Assembly: GCA_025356335.1 (NCBI GenBank)
Contig: JANXUF010000061.1
Location: 1-36,404, forward strand
Source of the DNA: Actinomycetes bacterium
GTDB lineage: Bacteria > Actinomycetota > Acidimicrobiia > Acidimicrobiales > Ilumatobacteraceae
Length of the DNA: 36,404 bases
Direction: 5' to 3'
The notes beneath the pieces were generated by a model. The model was not told where the DNA came from and made no database searches. It saw only the letters and a list, made by a program, of their open reading frames with translations. Positions 7,212 to 15,364 of this stretch are shown one piece after another (the stretch's first letter is position 1; each line of letters begins with the position of its first letter). Both the position numbers and the translations under genes were made by a program.

Positions 7212-7232
7212 TCCGACCGAAAAGCGGTCGGA
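7212..7232. promoter_or_regulatory. Perfect palindrome in the P450 operon leader (operator or hairpin)
   Basis: TCCGACCG and CGGTCGGA form perfect 8-bp arms around AAAAG. The palindrome sits just downstream of the predicted transcription start and 51 bp upstream of the P450 ATG. It could be a repressor operator or form a leader hairpin. It also contains GTCCGAC. Confidence 0.5.
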
Positions 7233-7282
7233 AAGAGCGGAGAGCGAGTGTCGCTCGCCACTTCAAGCTTCAGGGGGCCTTG

Positions 7283-8515
7283 ATGACGGTGCAGGAAGTT
7301 TCGGAGATGCGGCGGGTGCCGATACGAAATGACGGAGAGCGGCTTCAACCACGCCTGCCCCTTGAAGAGCTGAATGCCGACGGTGGTCTGCTCCCGTTCG
7401 TGTATCCGAACGGTGTGCCCGGTTACATGACCACGACCGCCGAGGACTTCCGCAACATCCTCGGCGACCCGCGCTTTCATGCCAAGCGCTTCCTCGGCGA
7501 GCCGCAGCCCGGCCCGGTCAGTGTCGAGGTGCCGGATATGCCTGGATTCATCCCGAGCATGAACGGGCCCGAGCATCTCGCCGTCCGTCGCCTTGCAGCC
7601 GGCGACTTCTCGGTGAAGGCGGTGCAGAAGCTCGAGCCGGTGATCGACGAAGTCGTCACCAAATATCTCGATCAGACCCAGGCGCACGGCTCGCCGGTCG
7701 ATCTGTTCGAGTCCTACAACCTCCCGATCCCGTCCGAGGTGATCGCCAAGATCCTCGGTGTGCCGACGACACATACACCGGAGTTCCAGCTCGCCGCCAG
7801 GCTCACGATCGGCGGACTCCCCGACGAGATCGAAGATCCGATGGCGCCGGCCAAAGCTGTTGCCCGCCTGCACGAACTGATCGGCGAGATCATCCAGCTC
7901 AAGCGTGCCAACCCGGAGGACGACCTGATCACCAGGTTGACGCAGGCGACGAACCCGGTGGTTAGCGATCAGGAGATCTGGGGCTTGTGCACCAACCTCC
8001 TGCTGGCCGGACACGAGACTACATCGACGAGCGGAGCGTTCGCCATCGCCATCCTGCTCGAGCGCCCCGAAGCCCGGGAGTACTTCCTCAGCCACCTCGA
8101 TCGGACCCCGGAGATGGTCGAGGAATTGATCCGCTACGTCTTCATGGTCACCGACTCCGGCGGTGGAATCCCGCGGCTCGCGACCGAGGACGTCGAATAC
8201 GGCGGGATGACGATTCACAAGGGCGAGTGGGTGATGCCATGCGTCGGAACGGCGAACGCCGATCCGACGGTGTGCCCGCACGGTGCGACGCAACTGGATC
8301 TCGCGCGTGAAGACATCCTCGGCCATCACCTCACGTTCGGTTTCGGCCCGCATACATGCCTCGGCCAGCATCTCGCGCGCGCTGAGCTCAAAGTCATCAT
8401 CCCAAAGGTCTTCGAACGCTTCCCGAACGTCCAGCTGCTCACGCCGGTGAACGAATTGCCGTGGCTCGACAAGGGCTTCGGGTACCGCATGGCTGAACTG
8501 CCGGTGTCATTTTGA
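7283..8515 (+). CDS. Cytochrome P450 (copy 2)
   Basis: This is a complete 410-residue soluble P450. I-helix AGHETTST is at 242-249, ExxR within EELIR at 280-284, and haem loop FGFGPHTCLG with axial Cys359. The shared SMNGPEH motif is at 92-98. The ATG at 7283 follows AGGGGG by seven bases; a longer reading from a TTG at 7169 would start inside the promoter and is rejected. It is the first gene of a tightly coupled operon and overlaps the ferredoxin gene by four bases, so this ferredoxin is its likely redox partner. Substrate unknown. Confidence 0.95.
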   Translation: MTVQEVSEMRRVPIRNDGERLQPRLPLEELNADGGLLPFVYPNGVPGYMTTTAEDFRNILGDPRFHAKRFLGEPQPGPVSVEVPDMPGFIPSMNGPEHLAVRRLAAGDFSVKAVQKLEPVIDEVVTKYLDQTQAHGSPVDLFESYNLPIPSEVIAKILGVPTTHTPEFQLAARLTIGGLPDEIEDPMAPAKAVARLHELIGEIIQLKRANPEDDLITRLTQATNPVVSDQEIWGLCTNLLLAGHETTSTSGAFAIAILLERPEAREYFLSHLDRTPEMVEELIRYVFMVTDSGGGIPRLATEDVEYGGMTIHKGEWVMPCVGTANADPTVCPHGATQLDLAREDILGHHLTFGFGPHTCLGQHLARAELKVIIPKVFERFPNVQLLTPVNELPWLDKGFGYRMAELPVSF

Positions 8516-8745
8516 GCGCGCCGCATCCATTCCACGTGCTCGTCGACTACTCGAAATGCACAGCAGCAGGTCAGTGCCTGCTCGCAGCGCCGAACGTCTT
8601 CGACCAGAGCGCCGAGAACGGCACGATCGTGCTGCTCGATGAGGCGCCCCCCGAGAGCGAGTACCCGCGGGTGCTCGACGCCGTCAACCGTTGCCCCGCC
8701 AGTGTGATCAGCCTCGCCAACGAGTCTGGAACGACCCTCCGATGA
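8512..8745 (+). CDS. 3Fe-4S ferredoxin (P450 partner)
   Basis: This is a 77-residue ferredoxin of the P450-associated type. Cysteines lie in CTAAGQC and in the later NRCP motif. The position that would hold the fourth ligand of a 4Fe-4S cluster is alanine (C-x2-A-x2-C), which indicates a 3Fe-4S cluster. The TTG start at 8512 overlaps the stop of the upstream P450 (TTGA), consistent with translational coupling. It ends in an ATGA overlap with the next P450. It would carry electrons from the reductase to P450 copies 2 and/or 3. Confidence 0.9.
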   Translation: MSAPHPFHVLVDYSKCTAAGQCLLAAPNVFDQSAENGTIVLLDEAPPESEYPRVLDAVNRCPASVISLANESGTTLR

Positions 8746-9968
8746 CCATGCACGACGTCGACGTGAAGCCGATACCGATACGCAAGAATCCTGGGCGTCT
8801 CGAGACCCGGCTCCCTCTCGAAGAGATGAACCGCTCCGGCACGCTGATGAAGTTCATGTATCCGAACGGTGTTCCCGGCTACATGACGACGACAGCAGAC
8901 CATTTCCGCCGGATCTTGTCCGATCCCCGCTTTCACGCCAAGCGATTCCTCGGCGAGCCGCAGCCGACCCCCGTCAGCGTCGCCGTTCCGGACATGCCGG
9001 GCTTCATTCCGAGCATGAACGGGCCCGATCACCTCGCTGTTCGTCGGCTGGCGGCCGGTGACTTCTCCGTCAAGCACATCCGCGATCTCGGTGCCAAGAT
9101 CGAGCAGGTCGTCGACAAGTATCTCGACGAGACCGAGGCGATGGGTTCACCAGTCGATCTCTTCGCCTCATACTGCCTGCCGATCCCTTCCGAAGTGATC
9201 GCCTGGATCCTCGGTGTCCCGACGACTCACACCCAGGAGTTCCAGATGGCCGCCAGGTACACCATCGGTGGCCTCCCGGAGAAGCTGACCGATCCGGAGG
9301 CACCGGCGCGGGCGATCAAGACGCTCCACGAACTGCTCGCCGACGTCATCACCTTGAAGCGCAAGGACCCACAGGACGACCTCATCACGCGGCTCACGAA
9401 AGCGACGGACCCCGTCCTCAGCGACGAGGAGATCTGGGGGCTATGCACCAACCTCCTGCTCGCAGGTCACGAGACGACCTCAACGAACGCCGCGTACCAG
9501 ATCGCCATCCTGCTCGATCGCCCAGACGTCAAGGCCGAGTTCCTCGCCGATCCCGACCGGATCCCCGACTTCATCGAGGAACTGCTGCGCTTCAAGGCAA
9601 TCCTCACAGACTCCGGGGCAGGCATCCCGCGCCTGGCGACCGAAGACGTCGAATTCGATGGCGTGCTGATCGAAAAGGGCGAATGGGTGATGCCGTGCGC
9701 TGCTGCGGCGAACGTCGACGCCAGCGTCTGTCCGCACTCGCCGACCGAACTCGACCTCGACCGAACCCCGTTCCCGCATCTGACCTTCGGCTTCGGGGCG
9801 CACACGTGTCTCGGCCAACACCTTGCGAGGGCAGAACTGAAGGTCATCGTTCCGAAGATCTTCGAGCGCTTCCCGAACCTCGCCTCGGAGATGGCGGTCG
9901 ACGACCTCCCATGGCTCGAATCCGGCTTCGGATACCGGATGGCTGAGCTCCCGGTGCGTTGGAAATGA
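8742..9968 (+). CDS. Cytochrome P450 (copy 3)
   Basis: This is a complete 408-residue P450, a close paralogue of copy 2 over most of its length (shared stretches include YPNGVPGYMTTTA and LGVPTTHT). The I-helix has AGHETTST, the K-helix has EELLR and the haem loop is FGFGAHTCLG. The start at 8742 is in an ATGA overlap with the upstream ferredoxin, and the gene overlaps the downstream ferredoxin the same way. A tandem P450-ferredoxin duplication is the simplest explanation for this operon. Confidence 0.95.
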   Translation: MTMHDVDVKPIPIRKNPGRLETRLPLEEMNRSGTLMKFMYPNGVPGYMTTTADHFRRILSDPRFHAKRFLGEPQPTPVSVAVPDMPGFIPSMNGPDHLAVRRLAAGDFSVKHIRDLGAKIEQVVDKYLDETEAMGSPVDLFASYCLPIPSEVIAWILGVPTTHTQEFQMAARYTIGGLPEKLTDPEAPARAIKTLHELLADVITLKRKDPQDDLITRLTKATDPVLSDEEIWGLCTNLLLAGHETTSTNAAYQIAILLDRPDVKAEFLADPDRIPDFIEELLRFKAILTDSGAGIPRLATEDVEFDGVLIEKGEWVMPCAAAANVDASVCPHSPTELDLDRTPFPHLTFGFGAHTCLGQHLARAELKVIVPKIFERFPNLASEMAVDDLPWLESGFGYRMAELPVRWK

Positions 9969-10177
9969 GCGACGTCGGAGCCATGCGGATCCTCCTCGAC
10001 GTCGACAAGTGCATCGCCGTTGGGCAATGCCTCCTCGCTGCTCCAAAGGTATTCGATCTGGACGATTCGGGCATCGTCGTCCTGCTTGACTCGATGCCGC
10101 CAGAGAGCGAGCGGCCCGCCGTGATGAACGCCATCACACGATGCCCGGCCGACGTCATCTCCCTGGCTCAGGATTGA
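9965..10177 (+). CDS. 3Fe-4S ferredoxin, second copy
   Basis: This is a 70-residue ferredoxin paralogous to the one at 8512-8745. Ligands are in CIAVGQC and TRCP; valine occupies the place of the fourth cysteine, again indicating a 3Fe-4S cluster. It overlaps the P450 copy 3 stop by ATGA. With its own P450 immediately upstream, it is most simply that enzyme's partner. Confidence 0.9.
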   Translation: MSDVGAMRILLDVDKCIAVGQCLLAAPKVFDLDDSGIVVLLDSMPPESERPAVMNAITRCPADVISLAQD

Positions 10178-10259
10178 GCGCATGTCGCACGATCCAGCAT
10201 TCAGCAGACCCATTCACGACATCTAGACAGACACAGATACAGACAGCGAAAGGACCACG

Positions 10260-11417
10260 ATGACAGCGCTCGATTACCGACTGTTCGATTTGGACAACCA
10301 CTTCTATGAGACCGAGGATGCCTGGACGCGCCATCTCGAACCTCAATTCAAAGACGCGCTGGGCCACTCGAAGTTCAGCCTGACCGGCGGTGGTTCACCG
10401 CTCGATGCCATCCCCGGCAAGGAGGACTGGGTCGTCAAGCCGGGTTCGCTCAAGGAGCGGCTGCGGAAGATGAAGTCGTCCGACGAGGGCGAGCGTCTCG
10501 AGTTGCTGATGCCGCCCCATCCCGGCTTCAAGAACCGCGACGAACGCATTGCGTTGATGGACGAGCAGGGAATCGAAGCGTGCGCGATGTTCTCCTCCGG
10601 AGTCTCCGTCGAGCACCGCTTTGACAATCCGGCAGCGCTGTACGCCCATTTCCGCTCGCTCAACAGGTTCATCGAGGACGACTGGGGATACGCCTACAAG
10701 GAGCGGATCTACTCGCCGGCGATGCTGTCGCTACGCGACCTGGACATGGCGGTCACAGAGCTCGATCGGGTGATGGCAGCGGGAGCCCGCCTCATCAACC
10801 TCCGTCCCGGGCACGCCTATGGGCGCTCGCCAGGCGACCCGTACTTCGACCCGTTCTGGGCGCGGATCAACGAGGCTGGCCTCGGCGTCACCTTCCATCA
10901 GGGCGAGGGCGGCTGGAACGAGAGCGTCGCCCCGCTGTGGGGCCTGAACCCCGACCCGCCGGCGGTCGAGCAGGCCGCATGGCAGTGGATGAACACCTAT
11001 GGCAACGCACCGGTCATGGCGGTGCTGTCCGCACTGTTGTACGACAACCTTTTCGCCCGCTTCCCGAACATCCGCGTCGCCAGCGTCGAGAACGGCGCCA
11101 CGTGGCTCCCGTACTTCATGTCGCACATCGACAAGATGCGTGGCATGGGCCGCCAAGGGCCGTGGGTGGGTGGTCAACTGAGCGAGCGCCCGACGGCGAT
11201 CGCCAAGCGGCACATCCTCGTCGCCCCGTTCCCCGAAGACGACGTCCACAAGATCGTCGCCGAGGTCGGACCGGAGATGATCGCCATGGGATCGGACTAT
11301 CCGCACTCCGAAGGCATGGCCCATCCGAATGAGTTCGCTGCGCTCGTCAAGGACTTGACCGAGGATCAGCAGCGGTGGATTCTGCGTGACAACGGGATGA
11401 ACCTGGTCGGGCGCTGA
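10260..11417 (+). CDS. Amidohydrolase-2 family metal-dependent hydrolase/decarboxylase
   Basis: This 385-residue protein belongs to the COG2159 (Amidohydro_2) TIM-barrel family, which includes ACMSD-type decarboxylases and ring-opening hydrolases. Likely metal or active-site residues are in FDLDNHFYE near the N-terminus, the strand-end histidine in VTFHQGEG and the aspartate in GSDYPHSEG. RBS AAAGGA lies six bases before the ATG. It sits 82 bp after the second ferredoxin on the same strand, so it probably belongs to the same transcript and may act on a P450 product. Hydrolase versus decarboxylase cannot be decided. Confidence 0.88.
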   Translation: MTALDYRLFDLDNHFYETEDAWTRHLEPQFKDALGHSKFSLTGGGSPLDAIPGKEDWVVKPGSLKERLRKMKSSDEGERLELLMPPHPGFKNRDERIALMDEQGIEACAMFSSGVSVEHRFDNPAALYAHFRSLNRFIEDDWGYAYKERIYSPAMLSLRDLDMAVTELDRVMAAGARLINLRPGHAYGRSPGDPYFDPFWARINEAGLGVTFHQGEGGWNESVAPLWGLNPDPPAVEQAAWQWMNTYGNAPVMAVLSALLYDNLFARFPNIRVASVENGATWLPYFMSHIDKMRGMGRQGPWVGGQLSERPTAIAKRHILVAPFPEDDVHKIVAEVGPEMIAMGSDYPHSEGMAHPNEFAALVKDLTEDQQRWILRDNGMNLVGR

Positions 11418-11446
11418 TACGGCTCGACACTGCGCACGGCGCGAAT

Positions 11447-11468
11447 GGCGGGACGCAACAGGCCCGCC
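11447..11468 (+). terminator. Possible hairpin after the amidohydrolase gene
   Basis: GGCGGG (11447-11452) can pair with CCCGCC (11463-11468) across a 10-base loop, 30 bases after the amidohydrolase stop. There is no T-run, so this is a weak terminator candidate. Confidence 0.3.
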
Positions 11469-11501
11469 ACTCGCTCGCCGACGGCGACTGAACACGCGAA
11501 A

Positions 11502-11548
11502 AGGAGCGCCAGCAACCCTGCTTCATCAGCCCAGGTGCCGGCGCTCCT
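11502..11548. terminator. Stem-loop between convergent genes (possible bidirectional terminator)
   Basis: AGGAGCGCC (11502-11510) is perfectly complementary to GGCGCTCCT (11540-11548), with a 29-base loop. It lies between the ends of the amidohydrolase and the minus-strand beta-barrel gene. The long loop and absent T-tract make termination uncertain. Confidence 0.4.
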
Positions 11549-11560
11549 GCGCGGCGTCGG

Positions 11561-12553
11561 TCAGAAACCCGGGGGCTTGGTTGTCTGCTGGCGGTACACG
11601 TTGCCGTGCCAGTCGTATTGGCCCCATCCGACGTCGCCGCTCTCGTTGGTCCACCGCACGACCGCGAGCACCGTCGGGCCGATGTGGTGAAAGCTGACGG
11701 CTTCACCGTTGAAGATATGTGTCCTGCCACGCTCGTCCTCGAGTTCGTAGACGAGCGAACGCGTCGACCAGTTGCCGTTGTAGACGAAGCGGCCGGTTCC
11801 GGCCTTCAACCGCAGTACGTCGGCACCGTCGGTGATGTATCCGTGATCGACGACCGCATGGTCGACGGAGTCCCACCGCTGTGTCGTCTGCACGAAGAAT
11901 GTGAAATCGTCCCCGAAGGCGCCGTAGTCGAAGTTCGCCGAGACGTCGGACGCATAACCCCCGCGCGCTGCGCCCTCCGGGCGCGGGCTCCAGGAATGAT
12001 CGCGCCACGACGGCCAGTTGACGGCGTGGTCGGTACCATGGAGGCGAACCGTCCCGGTGATCGCCATCATCTGATCGAGATGGCCGTACTTGATGCTGCC
12101 GAGCCCTGCAGCCTCGGTACCGGTCTCGGAGATGTGCAGCGGCGGGCACAACCCGCGGTAGTGCAGATCGAAGACCGTGTCGTCGGCACCTTCGTAGCGC
12201 AGGTCCCACTCGTTCAACGGCTTCGTCATGCTGACCGCGAGGCCATTCGCCAATGAGAAGTCGGTCAACGAGTCGGGGGGCATGGGCAGGTGGTTGCACT
12301 GATCCGAGTAGTCGAGTTCCATCGCCCCGGCTCCGGGGTTGTCGCTGCTGAACAGGGTGATGCCCGATTGAACGACACCGAGGTTGGTGCGAAAGCCGTT
12401 CCAGATGTGGCAGCCGATCCGCGCCTCGGGAATGGTGAAGGAGTAGGTATTGGTCTCTAGCCAGCGGTAGTCGCGGAATCGGGGCGCATGAAAGTGCATG
12501 TCGCGCAGCCCGATGGCCGAGCCGAGCGGTGCGGTGCGGTGGTCGGAGGTCAT
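11561..12553 (-). CDS. Beta-rich protein with RDHSWSPR motif (DUF7064/DUF7065-like), copy 1
   Basis: This 330-residue protein has no signal peptide or membrane helix. RDHSWSPR lies at 184-191, and WLETNTYSF, SMTKPLNEWDL, DLHYRG and VYELEDE are shared with the paralogue at 26987-27985. The R-D-H-S-W-x-P-R motif resembles uncharacterised DUF7064/DUF7065 and carotenoid-hydratase/AttH-like lipocalin proteins, which bind or hydrate hydrophobic ligands; this family link is from memory and tentative. The ATG at 12553 follows the P450 copy 4 stop by four bases, and the start agrees with the paralogue (both begin MTS). It may act on or carry the P450 product. Confidence 0.7.
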   Translation of the reverse strand: MTSDHRTAPLGSAIGLRDMHFHAPRFRDYRWLETNTYSFTIPEARIGCHIWNGFRTNLGVVQSGITLFSSDNPGAGAMELDYSDQCNHLPMPPDSLTDFSLANGLAVSMTKPLNEWDLRYEGADDTVFDLHYRGLCPPLHISETGTEAAGLGSIKYGHLDQMMAITGTVRLHGTDHAVNWPSWRDHSWSPRPEGAARGGYASDVSANFDYGAFGDDFTFFVQTTQRWDSVDHAVVDHGYITDGADVLRLKAGTGRFVYNGNWSTRSLVYELEDERGRTHIFNGEAVSFHHIGPTVLAVVRWTNESGDVGWGQYDWHGNVYRQQTTKPPGF

Positions 12554-12557
12554 CGCA

Positions 12558-13781
12558 TCACCACGCCACGTTGAGTTCTGCCATCCGGTAGCCGAAGCCA
12601 CTCTCCAGCCATGGCATCTCGTCGACCGGAGTCACCAGTTCCAGAGTGGGGAACCTGGCGAACAGCATCGACAGGATCGAACGCAGCTCGGCCCTGGCGA
12701 GGTGCTGGCCGAGGCACGTATGCGCACCGAAACCGAAGGTGAGGTGCTGGATCGGGTCGCGGTTGAGGTCGATCTGTTCCGGCGCGGCGTAGGGGCAGAC
12801 CGACGGATCGATGTTCGCGGCGATGGTCGTCGGCATCACCCAGTCACCCGCGCGGATGTGCACGCCGTGGAAATTGACGTCCTCGACGGCCAGTCGGGGG
12901 ATGCCGGCGCCGGCATCTTGGATGATGAAGGCGAACCTGACGAGTTCGTCGACGAAGTCAGGGAGTCGCTCGGGATGGTCCATGAACGTTCGATATTGAT
13001 CGCGCTGGGTCAGAAGGGTGGCGACCGCCAGGGCGCCCGTCGTTGCCGTCGTCTCGTGGCCGGCCAGCAACAGGTTCGTGCACAGCCCGGCGATCTCGGT
13101 GTCACTGAGCGGCGGGTTGTCGGCCTGCGAGAGTCGGGTGATGACATCATCACCTGGTGTCTCACGCTTGATGCCGATGACCTCCTTGACGATCTCGTGA
13201 AGCCTGGCGACTGCCTTCGCCGGCGCTTCCGGGTCGGCCATCGCATCCGGCAATCCGCCGATGGTCAGACGTGCTGCGTTCTGGAAGTCCTCGGCATGGG
13301 TGTGTGGCACCCCGAGGATCAGGGCGATGACTTCCGAAGGGATCTGCAGGCAGTACATCTCATAGAGATCGGCGGGGGAGCCGTGCGCGGCGAGCTGATC
13401 GAGGTACTTCGTCACGACGCCGTCGATCATCGGCTGCAGCGCTTCGACGCGCTTGACGGTGAAATCGCCGGCGGCGAGGCGGCGCACCCGAAGGTGTTCG
13501 GGACCGTTCATGCTGGGGATGAATCCAGGCATGTCGGGGACGTCGACGGGCATGATCGCCATCTGTGGCTCGCCGAGGAAGCGTTTGGCGTGAAATCGGG
13601 GGTCCGACAAGATCGCCTTGAAGTCTGCGGCGTTGGTGGTGAGGAAGCCGGTGACGCCGTTCGGAAAGCGGTAGGCGAGGAGGCGTTCGTCGCCGATCAA
13701 CGCATCGAGGTCGAGCCGGGGTCCGAGTCGTCCCCCGTCGTGACGAAGCGGCAAGTCTCGAATTTGATCTTGAACCGACAT
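12558..13781 (-). CDS. Cytochrome P450 (copy 4)
   Basis: This is a complete 407-residue P450 with I-helix AGHETTAT, K-helix DELVR (ExxR intact) and haem loop FGFGAHTCLG. It shares SMNGPEH and HAKRFLGEPQ with the other three copies. GGAGG lies seven bases upstream of the ATG. No ferredoxin gene is attached, so it must borrow electrons from one of the ferredoxins encoded elsewhere. It is followed at once by the RDHSWSPR protein, suggesting a two-gene functional unit. Its promoter region (13782-13860) holds two inverted-repeat elements. Confidence 0.95.
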   Translation of the reverse strand: MSVQDQIRDLPLRHDGGRLGPRLDLDALIGDERLLAYRFPNGVTGFLTTNAADFKAILSDPRFHAKRFLGEPQMAIMPVDVPDMPGFIPSMNGPEHLRVRRLAAGDFTVKRVEALQPMIDGVVTKYLDQLAAHGSPADLYEMYCLQIPSEVIALILGVPHTHAEDFQNAARLTIGGLPDAMADPEAPAKAVARLHEIVKEVIGIKRETPGDDVITRLSQADNPPLSDTEIAGLCTNLLLAGHETTATTGALAVATLLTQRDQYRTFMDHPERLPDFVDELVRFAFIIQDAGAGIPRLAVEDVNFHGVHIRAGDWVMPTTIAANIDPSVCPYAAPEQIDLNRDPIQHLTFGFGAHTCLGQHLARAELRSILSMLFARFPTLELVTPVDEMPWLESGFGYRMAELNVAW

Positions 13782-13808
13782 TGGGTGACCTCCACAGATG
13801 ACGTGCTC

Positions 13809-13853
13809 AGTCCGACGTATGGACTGCGTGATTCCGGTCAGACATTAGTCGGA
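13809..13853. promoter_or_regulatory. Inverted repeats upstream of P450 copy 4
   Basis: AGTCC-GACGTAT-GGACT (13809-13825) is an inverted repeat with 5-bp arms. TCAGAC-ATTA-GTCGGA (13838-13853) is a near-palindrome and overlaps the end of the PQ-loop gene. Its first part, GGTCAGACATTAG, closely resembles the element at 34973-34985. Confidence 0.45.
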
Positions 13854-14462
13854 TGGTACGGCCGTCGCAAGCATTCGCGCCTGACGTTGCACGAACATCA
13901 TCCTGGAGACGATGACCAGGCTGAGCACGAGGCCTTGGCCGGCTGACAGCAGTAACAGCATCGAGTGCCGACCGAGGCCGTAGGCCATCCACAAGATTGT
14001 GTTGCCGATCGACAGCAACCAGCTGCCCAACGACAGTCCGGACAGGTCGGTGCGTCTGAAGACGACGAGCACCTGTGGCCAGAGCAGGATGAACGCCCCG
14101 AGGGCGGCAACGACCCCGAGCACGGCGTCGGGGGCGAACAGGTAGACCAGCACCTCGAACACGAGTGCGCCGATGATCGCCGCGATCGCCCTGCGGATGT
14201 GCGGGGCCCGATTGATGACCAGCAACCGGACCATGACGATCCCGCACGAGCCGAGCATCACGTTTGTCAGGACGGGCGGGAACAGGTGCTGGCGGATGCC
14301 GTATCCCATCCACGCCCCCGCCTGGGCGACGAGAATCGCAAACATTCCCGAGGACACGCCCGCGGTGTCGTGAGAACGTGAAGTGCGGATCACCTGGGGG
14401 ACGAACTGACTGGCTGCCATCGCCGTCGCGACATAGCCCACGGCTTCGATGTGCGCGTTCAT
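13845..14462 (-). CDS. PQ-loop (SWEET/MtN3-like) membrane protein with two repeats
   Basis: This 205-residue protein is almost entirely hydrophobic, with about seven predicted membrane segments. Two PQ motifs are present at P22-Q23 (FVPQVIRTSRS) and P129-Q130 (LWPQVLVVFRRTDLSG), each starting a triple-helix repeat. Most bacterial relatives are single-repeat SemiSWEETs of about 90 residues, so a fused two-repeat form is less common. SWEETs move sugars by facilitated diffusion; here the substrate could equally be a catabolic intermediate. It lies 27 bp downstream of the SDR on the same strand and just before P450 copy 4. Confidence 0.8.
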   Translation of the reverse strand: MNAHIEAVGYVATAMAASQFVPQVIRTSRSHDTAGVSSGMFAILVAQAGAWMGYGIRQHLFPPVLTNVMLGSCGIVMVRLLVINRAPHIRRAIAAIIGALVFEVLVYLFAPDAVLGVVAALGAFILLWPQVLVVFRRTDLSGLSLGSWLLSIGNTILWMAYGLGRHSMLLLLSAGQGLVLSLVIVSRMMFVQRQARMLATAVPSD

Positions 14463-14489
14463 CGGCTGGTCAACGTGCGGCAGACGGAG

Positions 14490-15281
14490 TCATTGCACGC
14501 CGATGGACTGGCCGGTGATCGGCCTGGCCATGTCCGAAGCGAGGTACACGGCGGTCCTGGCGATCTCTGCAGCCGGTGTGACGTAGCCGAGGGTGGTCCG
14601 TTCGCTCCACTCTCGACGCACCTGATCTGTTCTGATGCCGCGCCGCGCCGCCTCGCGATCCATCGCATCGAAGAGATGTTCACCGCCGATTGGGCCGGGG
14701 TGGATGCCGTTGACGCGTACGCCGAGCGGTGCCAGTTCGGCGGCGAGGAATCGCGTCGCCGATGCGAGAGCGTGTTTCGACAGTGTGTAGGCGGTCGACC
14801 GAACCGGGCCGCTCTCCTCGTCGACGGGGCCCTTCGGCGCCGGTAGACCCGAGCCGCCGGCGTTGATCATGATGACGCGGGCGTCGCGTCCTTGCATGAG
14901 CGCCAGGCACAGGCGGGTCAATTCGAGTGGGACCCAGAGATTGATCTCCATCGTCTTACGCCAGCGAACGAGGTCGCCGTCCAGGAACCCTTTGCGGTCT
15001 CCTGGATGAGCGGCGTTGTTCACGAGCACGTCGAGATGGCCGAAGGTCTCGCGCACGGCGGCGATGAGCGCCTCGCGCTGGTCTGCCTGCGAGACGTCGG
15101 TCGTGACGGGCAGCGCCCGTCGCCCCAGTTCTGCGACCTCTGCGACAACGGTGGCGAGGTAGTCGGTGTTCCGGGACGCCAACGCGACGTCGGCACCCTC
15201 GCGGGCGAATGCAAGCGCCATCTCGCGGCCCATTCCCGAACCGACGCCGGAAATGAGGATCACCTTGTTGTTGAGCAGCAC
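14490..15281 (-). CDS. Short-chain dehydrogenase/reductase (copy 1)
   Basis: This is a 263-residue classical SDR. The cofactor motif is SGVGSGMG at 11-18, NNAA at about 89-92, and catalytic Y165 and K169 (YTLSK) follow the INAGGSG strand that supplies the serine. It oxidises or reduces an alcohol/ketone pair with NAD(P)(H), plausibly a P450-made alcohol. The GTG start at 15281 is chosen because MLLNNKV aligns with MLLLDKV of the second SDR at 33291; the upstream in-frame codons lie in the promoter. No clear Shine-Dalgarno sequence precedes it. Confidence 0.88.
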   Translation of the reverse strand: MLLNNKVILISGVGSGMGREMALAFAREGADVALASRNTDYLATVVAEVAELGRRALPVTTDVSQADQREALIAAVRETFGHLDVLVNNAAHPGDRKGFLDGDLVRWRKTMEINLWVPLELTRLCLALMQGRDARVIMINAGGSGLPAPKGPVDEESGPVRSTAYTLSKHALASATRFLAAELAPLGVRVNGIHPGPIGGEHLFDAMDREAARRGIRTDQVRREWSERTTLGYVTPAAEIARTAVYLASDMARPITGQSIGVQ

Positions 15282-15309
15282 GTCTGGATCGTAGATGCCC
15301 TTCCCGCAA

Positions 15310-15350
15310 TTGTCTACTCTTTGATTGTTGGTGCGACAAGCACTACTCTT
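15310..15350. promoter_or_regulatory. Divergent promoter region with direct and inverted repeats
   Basis: CTACTCTT occurs twice (15314-15321 and 15343-15350), and TTGTC (15310-15314) pairs with GACAA (15335-15339). On the minus strand, TTGTCG-17 bp-TAGACA could be the SDR promoter. The region separates the SDR from the flavoprotein gene. Confidence 0.35.
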
Positions 15351-15364
15351 ACGACGGAGGATTG

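Noticed and set aside
7169..7282. N-terminal extension of P450 copy 2 from a TTG
   Set aside because: The region contains the promoter and palindrome, and a good ribosome binding site precedes the ATG at 7283.
12498..13946. Long plus-strand open frame across P450 copy 4
   Set aside because: It is the antisense shadow of a clear P450; the same kind of shadow is seen across the other P450s (4545-5600, 7178-8371).
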